In this document: in pieces, positions 59,606 to 64,000 of the stretch
Position numbering within the stretch: the stretch's first letter is position 1
Layout: each line of letters opens with the position of its first letter
Assembly: GCA_027492675.1 (NCBI GenBank)
Contig: JAPUEI010000050.1
Location: forward strand, 20,658 to 84,657
DNA length: 64,000 bases
Direction: 5' to 3'
Source of the DNA: Propionibacteriaceae bacterium
GTDB taxonomy: Bacteria; Actinomycetota; Actinomycetes; Propionibacteriales; Propionibacteriaceae
Made by a program: the position numbers and the translations under genes
The notes under the pieces: model-generated
The model's database searches: none
What the model was told of the DNA's origin: nothing
What the model saw: the letters and a program-made list of their open reading frames with translations, nothing else

Positions 59606-60106
59606 TCAGTCGCCGTTGACCCACCGCGAGAACGTGTCCCAGGCCGAGTCGCCGGTCTGTCCGGCCTCGTCGACCTTCGCTTTCAGCCAGTCCGGACGGT
59701 GGGCCTCCTTGCGACCGAACCGAGACAAGTCCCGTACGTACTCCTTGGCGCCCGGATCGATGTCGAACGACGGCTCGGCGTCGTAGTCGAACGTGGTCGT
59801 GGGCTCAGCTCCCGGGGCGACGTCGAGGGTCATGGACCACCAGGTGCCCGAGCCCGGGACGTACATCCGATGGCGCAGCTGACGGAGGAGACCCAGCGCG
59901 CGGCCCTCGCGGATCGGGCCCTTGAACTGCCTGTCGCCGGCGGTGACGGCGACCGATCCCGTGAAGCTCGAGGCGACCATGTTCGCCTCGAGATGGGCCC
60001 AGGTCCAGCCCTCGGGCGCATGCCGGACCACGACCTCCACCAGGGAGTCCACGAGCTGCGACTGGGACTGGAACCCCAGTGCGCTCGGCCAGCGACCTTT
60101 CGCCAT
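59606..60106 (-). CDS. Conserved hypothetical protein
   Basis: A 166-residue soluble protein. Stretches such as SQSQLVDSLVEVVVRHAPEG, SVAVTAGDRQFKGPIREG and WWSMTLDVAPGAEPTTTFDY resemble the fold of small beta-rich immunity-like (YezG/DUF600) proteins, but this is only an impression. It ends 16 bp before the methyltransferase start and is likely co-transcribed with it. Codon use is normal. Confidence 0.55.
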   Translation of the reverse strand: MAKGRWPSALGFQSQSQLVDSLVEVVVRHAPEGWTWAHLEANMVASSFTGSVAVTAGDRQFKGPIREGRALGLLRQLRHRMYVPGSGTWWSMTLDVAPGAEPTTTFDYDAEPSFDIDPGAKEYVRDLSRFGRKEAHRPDWLKAKVDEAGQTGDSAWDTFSRWVNGD

Positions 60107-60174
60107 GACCGCGATGCTAGACGACGACCTCCGCCTGCTGGGGAAGATCGCGTGGGTCTATGACCTGCAACCCC

Positions 60175-60203
60175 TTGCCAGGGAGGCGTGCGGGCTCTAC
60201 CTT
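60175..60203 (+). promoter_or_regulatory. Promoter of the LacI-type gene
   Basis: TTGCCA (60175-60180) and TACCTT (60198-60203) are 17 bp apart. The spacing is ideal and the site lies about 30 bp ahead of the lacI-type start. Confidence 0.6.
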
Positions 60204-60231
60204 ACGCGTGTCACCCATCGAGGAGGGGTCC

Positions 60232-61236
60232 GTGGTCAAGACCACCCGCACCACCAGCGCCGACATCGCACGAGCTGCCGGAGTCTCTCGTGCGACAGTC
60301 AGTTACGTGCTCAACGGACGGACGGACCAGGGCATCTCCGAGGCCACCCGGCAGCGGGTGCTCGAGGCGGTGGAGCAGCTCGGCTACGTGCCGCACGCCG
60401 CGTCCCGCGCGCTGCAGGCCGGTGAGTCACGCATGGTGCTCCTGGTCCGGTCGGCGGTTCCGTGGAGCACGAACCTCACCGACACCGAGGACGAGCTCAC
60501 GCGACTGGTCGCCGAGTCCGGACGGTCCTTGGTCGTGTGGCGGCGCCACGGCCCGGGCGACCTGCACTCCACGCTGACGAACCTCGGCCCGTGCGTGGTG
60601 GTCTCCATGACGGAGCTGAGCCGTGCGGAGACCGACCTCCTCGACAGCGTGGGCGTGCCGCTGGTGGCCATGGACATCGCGGCGCCCGGGGGCGACATCG
60701 TCGGCCGGGTCCAAGCGGACCACCTGATGCGCCACGGCCATGAGCGGCTCGGCTATCTGACGACGTCCGACGACGACCTGCAGCCCTTCGCCGGACCGCG
60801 ATTGACCGGCTTCCTCGAGACCTGTGCCGAGCACGGACTGTCCGAGCCCCGCGTGGCCGCCCTTCCCGGTGGGCTGCACCTTTCGATCCCCGCGGTGAAG
60901 GCCCAGCTGGAGGCCTGGCAGGCCGAGCCTGAGCCGGTGACGGCCGTGGCGTGCTTCAACGACTACCATGCGGCCGCGCTGCTCGTGGCCGCCATGGAGC
61001 TGGGGATCTGGGTGCCCTCGGACCTTGCGGTGATCGGTGTCGACGACGACATCTTCGCCCCGCTGACATTCCCCGCGCTGACCACGCTGCGCCTCGACGT
61101 GACCAGCTACTCGCGTCACGTCTGGGAGACCACGCGGCACGCGCTGGGCGAGGGACCCGAGCCCGATCCGTACAGTCTGGCCGCCACGGTCGTCGAGCGA
61201 GCCAGCGTCGAGAACCCCGGGGTGGCCGCCCGCTGA
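60232..61236 (+). CDS. LacI-family transcriptional regulator
   Basis: The product is 334 residues. The N-terminal HTH is TSADIARAAGVSRATVSYVL with the hinge helix HAASRALQAGES. The periplasmic-binding-type ligand domain has HLMRHGHERLGYLTTSD and the pattern VTAVACFNDYHAAALLVA then VIGVDDDIFAPLTFPALTT. The ligand is presumably a sugar. AGGAGG precedes GTG 60232. Its target operon is not adjacent. Confidence 0.9.
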   Translation: MVKTTRTTSADIARAAGVSRATVSYVLNGRTDQGISEATRQRVLEAVEQLGYVPHAASRALQAGESRMVLLVRSAVPWSTNLTDTEDELTRLVAESGRSLVVWRRHGPGDLHSTLTNLGPCVVVSMTELSRAETDLLDSVGVPLVAMDIAAPGGDIVGRVQADHLMRHGHERLGYLTTSDDDLQPFAGPRLTGFLETCAEHGLSEPRVAALPGGLHLSIPAVKAQLEAWQAEPEPVTAVACFNDYHAAALLVAAMELGIWVPSDLAVIGVDDDIFAPLTFPALTTLRLDVTSYSRHVWETTRHALGEGPEPDPYSLAATVVERASVENPGVAAR

Positions 61237-61300
61237 CCGGGCTGTACGGCAGGAGCGGCGCGCCGTGGATTCTCGGGACAGGCCGTCGGCACGGTACTCT

Positions 61301-61444
61301 GGGTCCCAGTTGCCCGTGATGTCTTACCCCGGGCCTCCGCGCGGCTCATAGCCCGCGCCCCTCATTCCGGTGAGGGCACACGCTGAATTCCTCCCGTCGC
61401 CGACGGGAACGCGCCGGTGAGACACCGACCGAAACGGCCTTTCC
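61301..61444 (+). promoter_or_regulatory. Long structured leader of the DEAD-box helicase gene
   Basis: A -10-like TACTCT (61295-61300) is followed by about 140 nt before the TTG start. The leader holds stems CCCTCA-N6-TGAGGG (61359-61376) and TCCCGTC-GCC-GACGGGA (61392-61408). There is no strong ribosome binding site before the TTG. Leaders of this kind before helicase genes often mediate cold or growth-state control; here that is inferred. Confidence 0.5.
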
Positions 61445-63004
61445 TTGACTTCTTCCAACAGCTTCGTCCTGCTCGGCGTGCCCGCGACCCTCGCGGACAT
61501 CCTGGCCGATCAGGAGATCACTGATCCCACTCCCATCCAGACGGCCACGCTGCCTGACTCGCTCGCCGGGCGCGACGTGCTCGGCCGTGGTCGTACGGGC
61601 TCCGGCAAGACCCTCGCGTTCCTGCTGCCGATGGTGGCCCGCCTCGTGGCGTCGCCGCGTGCGGCCCGTCGCAACGCGCCACGCGCCCTGATCCTCGCTC
61701 CGACCCGCGAGCTCGTCGTCCAGATCCACGCCGTGCTGCAGCCGCTCGCCGCGGCGACTGGCCTCTCGACGATGACGATCTTCGGTGGCGTCGGCCAGAA
61801 CCCGCAGGTCGCCGCGCTGCGTCGCGGCACCGACATCGTCGTGGCCACACCCGGCCGCCTCGAGGACCTCATCAAGCAGGGCTGCGCGACGCTCGCCGAC
61901 ATCGAGGTGACCGTGCTCGACGAGGCCGACCACATGGCCGACCTCGGCTTCCTGCCGTCCGTCAAGCGCATCCTCGACCTCACGCCCTCCACGGGTCAGC
62001 GCATGCTGTTCAGCGCCACGCTCGACAAGGCGATCGACACGATCGTGGCGCGCTACCTGCACAACGCGCGCACCCACCAGGCGGACTCTGCGCAGTCGCC
62101 GGTCTCGACGATGATCCACCACGTGCTGCACGTGGACCGCAGCATGCGCGTGCCGGTGCTCGTGGAGCTGACCAGCGCCCCGGGCCGCACGATCGTCTTC
62201 ACCCGCACCAAGCACGGCGCCCGCACGCTGGCCCGCCAGCTCAACCACGAGGGTGTCCCGGCCGTCGACCTGCACGGCAACCTGAGTCAGAACGCCCGTA
62301 CGCGCAACCTCGACGCGTTCCACAGCGGCAAGGCGTCCACGCTTGTCGCGACGGACATCGCGGCGCGCGGCATCCACGTCGACGATGTCGCGCTGGTCGT
62401 CCACGCCGACCCGCCGGTCGAGCACAAGGCGTACCTCCACCGCTCCGGCCGTACGGCGCGGGCCGGCAACGACGGCACGGTCATCACGCTGATGACCGAC
62501 GAGCAGGTGCGCGACGTCCGTGCGCTCACCAAGGCAGCCGGCATCACGCCGGTCACCACGCGCATCGACCGTCAGCGGCACCCGAAGGTCGCGGAGCTCG
62601 CTCCGGGCGAGCGGGTCCTGGTGCCCGGCGGCTACGCCGATGCGTACGTGCCGGAGGAGCAGGGATCCCGGACGCGCAACGGCGGCTCCGGCCGTCGCCA
62701 GAGCGCCGGGGCGCGCGCTCAGGCGAAGGTCCACCCCGGTGGCGCCAAGGCCTCGGGCGGTCGCGGACAGTCGAAGACCCACTCGGCCGGCTTCAACACC
62801 GACAACGGCCTGCCGCGCACCTCAGGCGGCCGCGGCACCTCGGGCGGTTCGCCCGGCAAGTCCAGCGGTGCGCGCGGCAGCGGCGGTTCCCGTGGCGGCG
62901 CGCCCGCCCCGCGCTCCGCGTCCGGCGTCCGCAAGGTCGGCCCGTCCGGCAACGCCGTACGCCCGCACAGCGCCGCTTCGTTCAGCGCCCGCCGCAGCGG
63001 CTGA
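61445..63004 (+). CDS. DEAD-box ATP-dependent RNA helicase
   Basis: A 519-residue protein with an unusual TTG start. Helicase motifs in order are PTPIQTATLP (Q), GRGRTGSGKT (I), APTRELVVQ (Ia), ATPGRLEDL, LDEADHMADL (II), FSATLD (III), TDIAARGIHVDDV (V) and HRSGRTARAG (VI). A C-terminal tail of about 120 residues is rich in Gly, Ser and Arg and probably binds RNA. The enzyme remodels structured RNA, often in the cold or in ribosome assembly. The leader upstream is long and structured. Confidence 0.92.
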   Translation: MTSSNSFVLLGVPATLADILADQEITDPTPIQTATLPDSLAGRDVLGRGRTGSGKTLAFLLPMVARLVASPRAARRNAPRALILAPTRELVVQIHAVLQPLAAATGLSTMTIFGGVGQNPQVAALRRGTDIVVATPGRLEDLIKQGCATLADIEVTVLDEADHMADLGFLPSVKRILDLTPSTGQRMLFSATLDKAIDTIVARYLHNARTHQADSAQSPVSTMIHHVLHVDRSMRVPVLVELTSAPGRTIVFTRTKHGARTLARQLNHEGVPAVDLHGNLSQNARTRNLDAFHSGKASTLVATDIAARGIHVDDVALVVHADPPVEHKAYLHRSGRTARAGNDGTVITLMTDEQVRDVRALTKAAGITPVTTRIDRQRHPKVAELAPGERVLVPGGYADAYVPEEQGSRTRNGGSGRRQSAGARAQAKVHPGGAKASGGRGQSKTHSAGFNTDNGLPRTSGGRGTSGGSPGKSSGARGSGGSRGGAPAPRSASGVRKVGPSGNAVRPHSAASFSARRSG

Positions 63005-63017
63005 CGAAGCACCTGCC

Positions 63018-63086
63018 CGGAATCCGCCAGGATCCCGCTGACTCGGCCCTGATACGGCCGTCAGCGCGCGAATCCTGGCGGATTTC
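63018..63086. terminator. Palindrome AATCCGCCAGGAT/ATCCTGGCGGATT after the helicase
   Basis: Perfect 13-bp arms (63021-63033 and 63072-63084) extend with one mismatch to 17 bp and start 17 bp after the helicase stop. The arms are long and a second small stem (ACGGCCGT) lies within the loop. It probably serves as a terminator and belongs to the extragenic palindrome class of this window. Confidence 0.7.
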
Positions 63087-63142
63087 GGGCGTCCGGGGGT
63101 GAGTGACGGCTCGCCCGCTTCACGAGGCATAGCCATGACCCC

Positions 63143-63470
63143 ATGGGCGGTGCGGCGACGAGCAGGCGGGTCGTTCTTGCTGTCACGCTCGCGCTCCTGG
63201 TCCTCGCGGTAGTGGTCGGCCGGCTCTGGTACGTCCACCACCGCACCTGGGAGCGGAGCGTCGTCGCCTCGGCGATCCCACCCAAGGTCCAGTTCGCCGA
63301 TCGCACGCATCTGCGCGGGTCTGACGAGGTCGCCCCTGCCCAGGCCGTGGAGGTCGGCCGCACCCTCGGCGGCGGAGTGATCCTGTCCGATTCCAGCCAA
63401 CGTCCCGACCGTCGTCTGGGTGCGCGAGGCGACCCGTACGACCGCGTACTCCCTCTCCGGCGGCCCCTAG
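63143..63470 (+). pseudogene. Small membrane protein with probable frameshift
   Basis: The gene starts MGGAATSRRVVLAVTLALLV (one transmembrane segment) and continues with VQFADRTHLRGSDEVAPAQA and VEVGRTLGGGVILSD. After about 63395 the current frame becomes Arg/Pro-rich with poor GC3. The +1 frame reads ANVPTVVWVREATRTTAYSL then SGGP and stops at 63468-63470, with strong GC3. A stop in the +1 frame at 63378 places the shift between 63381 and about 63403. Either one base is miscalled or the gene is disrupted. Without the shift the open frame runs to 63532. Family unknown. Confidence 0.65.
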
Positions 63471-63505
63471 CCCCGGCCCGCCCGCCCCGCCCTTTGTCGC
63501 CGCAC

Positions 63506-63674
63506 CCGGACAGGCAATTGGTGCTGGAGTGACACGACACGCGGGAGAACTGCTCTCCAGAGGCCGCTTTGCCTGTCCACGAGGTGCGACATCGCGCCCC
63601 CGGACAGGCAGTGCCGCCTCCACAAGTCCGACACGCCGTGCGAAGTGCCCCACCTGCACCAATTGCCTGTCCGG
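63506..63674. repeat. Nested palindromes with four GGACAGGCA nonamers
   Basis: The outer 19-bp arms CCGGACAGGCAATTGGTGC (63506-63524) and its exact inverse (63656-63674) enclose inner arms TGCCTGTCC (63570-63578) and GGACAGGCA (63602-63610). The nonamer thus occurs four times in alternating orientation. It lies in the 447-bp gap between the small membrane gene and dnaK. The rest of the gap up to 63820 shows nothing else. Confidence 0.8.
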
Positions 63675-63820
63675 GGCCCGGGGCCCGGGGGCGTCTGGGG
63701 TACGACTCATCGGCCCCGGAGCTAGTGGAGTGCGGCCGGAGCCGCCGGTCGCTCGGTCGCTGGCTGCACCGAGTTGCTGGTCCCGTGCGTCTTTCCGGAA
63801 TAGCCAGGCCCTTCCGCAAG

Positions 63821-63867
63821 GTTGAGTGGACAAGACTCAAGTTTCGGATTGAGCGTGCTAGGCTCAA
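63821..63867 (+). promoter_or_regulatory. Two HAIR (HspR) operators upstream of dnaK
   Basis: GTTGAGT-N7-ACTCAAG (63821-63841) matches the HAIR consensus CTTGAGT-N7-ACTCAAG at all but the first base. A second, weaker copy TTGAGC-N7-GCTCAA follows at 63849-63867. TAGGCT at 63859 may be the -10. HspR represses the dnaK operon in actinobacteria by binding such sites. Confidence 0.93.
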
Positions 63868-63917
63868 CACTGGTTCATGAGACACAGACCACCCAGCATC
63901 ACACCGGAGGAACCCAC

Positions 63918-64000
63918 ATGGCTCGTGCAGTAGGTATCGACCTCGGCACCACCAACTCTGTCGTCGCCGTCCTCGAGGGCGGCGAGCCCACCGTCATCCC
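63918..64000 (+). CDS. dnaK: Chaperone DnaK, N-terminal fragment
   Basis: The first 27 residues, [20 protein letters not shown] then GGEPTVI, are the ATPase-domain start of Hsp70/DnaK (phosphate-1 loop GIDLGTTNS). GGAGG precedes ATG 63918. The gene runs off the right edge. HspR-type operators upstream show heat-shock control, probably with grpE, dnaJ and hspR downstream. Confidence 0.95.
   Translation, partial: MARAVGIDLGTTNSVVAVLEGGEPTVI

Noticed and set aside
1..64000. tRNA or rRNA genes
   Set aside because: I scanned the intergenic gaps for cloverleaf-like segments with GTTCGA-type arms and CCA ends and found none convincing. A covariance-model search would be decisive.

Overview
The window reads as chromosomal DNA of a high-GC Gram-positive actinobacterium. 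GC is about 70 percent and third codon positions are mostly G or C. GTG and TTG starts and TGA/ATG stop-start overlaps are common, and a HAIR-type heat-shock operator precedes dnaK. A large protein that I recognise as pyrophosphate-type PEP carboxykinase, plus a teichoic-acid D-alanylation (dlt) operon, lean towards Propionibacteriales. The genus cannot be fixed from sequence alone. I see no rRNA, tRNA, CRISPR array, prophage or insertion sequence. Genes are dense and appear single-copy, and the unusual content lies mostly between them.

Layout. 1-8000: the end of a cystathionine gamma-synthase/lyase, then a nitric-oxide/nitrite module (SufR-like regulator, divergent hemerythrin, NnrS-like membrane protein, a membrane-NnrS/cupredoxin/copper-nitrite-reductase fusion, DUF2249), then a conserved hypothetical and an S41 peptidase lipoprotein. 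8000-14300: a methyltransferase, the operon dltA-B-C-D plus a small fifth protein ending in a DltX-like FxYxxF motif, and a DUF559 protein. 14500-22400: PPi-PEPCK, an esterase lipoprotein, cytidine deaminase, glycogen debranching enzyme and a MerR regulator. 22600-26600: an ECF sigma factor with a probable anti-sigma factor, then mmsA divergent from a GntR regulator whose palindrome recurs in front of iolB at 31.4 kb. 26600-34800: a large tandem-repeat array, a TetR-controlled ABC exporter, a DUF6767 mini-protein, a C26 peptidase, iolB, two small hypotheticals and an amylase-like protein with a degraded active site. 34800-46900: a hydrolase, rhaM, a multidrug-type ABC half-transporter, two two-component systems, PEBP, folD with two TetR genes, and YitT/Lrp. 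46900-58200: a second DUF559 gene between paired palindromes, fucosidase, a TetR/MFS operon, a DinB fusion, a YCII protein, TetR/epimerase, a sigma-like protein, xthA, an aldo/keto reductase and an LLM oxidoreductase. 58200-64000: a lipoprotein, a methyltransferase, LacI, a DEAD-box helicase with a long leader, a frameshifted small membrane gene, and HAIR-controlled dnaK.

The most striking feature is a family of tandem arrays with a period of 22 bp (occasionally 21) and a nearly invariant CTCTC (or GAGAG) pentamer. It occurs at five intergenic loci: 21956-22043, 26617-27072, 35461-35548, 35892-35970 and 52863-52967. The sequence around the pentamer differs between loci, but the period does not. 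Two arrays are each followed by a near-identical 50-bp palindromic element. A second class is a set of unrelated intergenic palindromes with 9-22 bp arms (684-848, 14380-14497, 22545-22602, 46869-46949, 47902-47982, 63018-63086, 63506-63674).

The genes suggest an envelope rich in D-alanylated teichoic acid, glycogen and inositol metabolism, pyrophosphate-linked anaplerosis, and protection against nitrite or NO. Many small TetR, GntR, Lrp and LacI regulators sit beside visible operator dyads.
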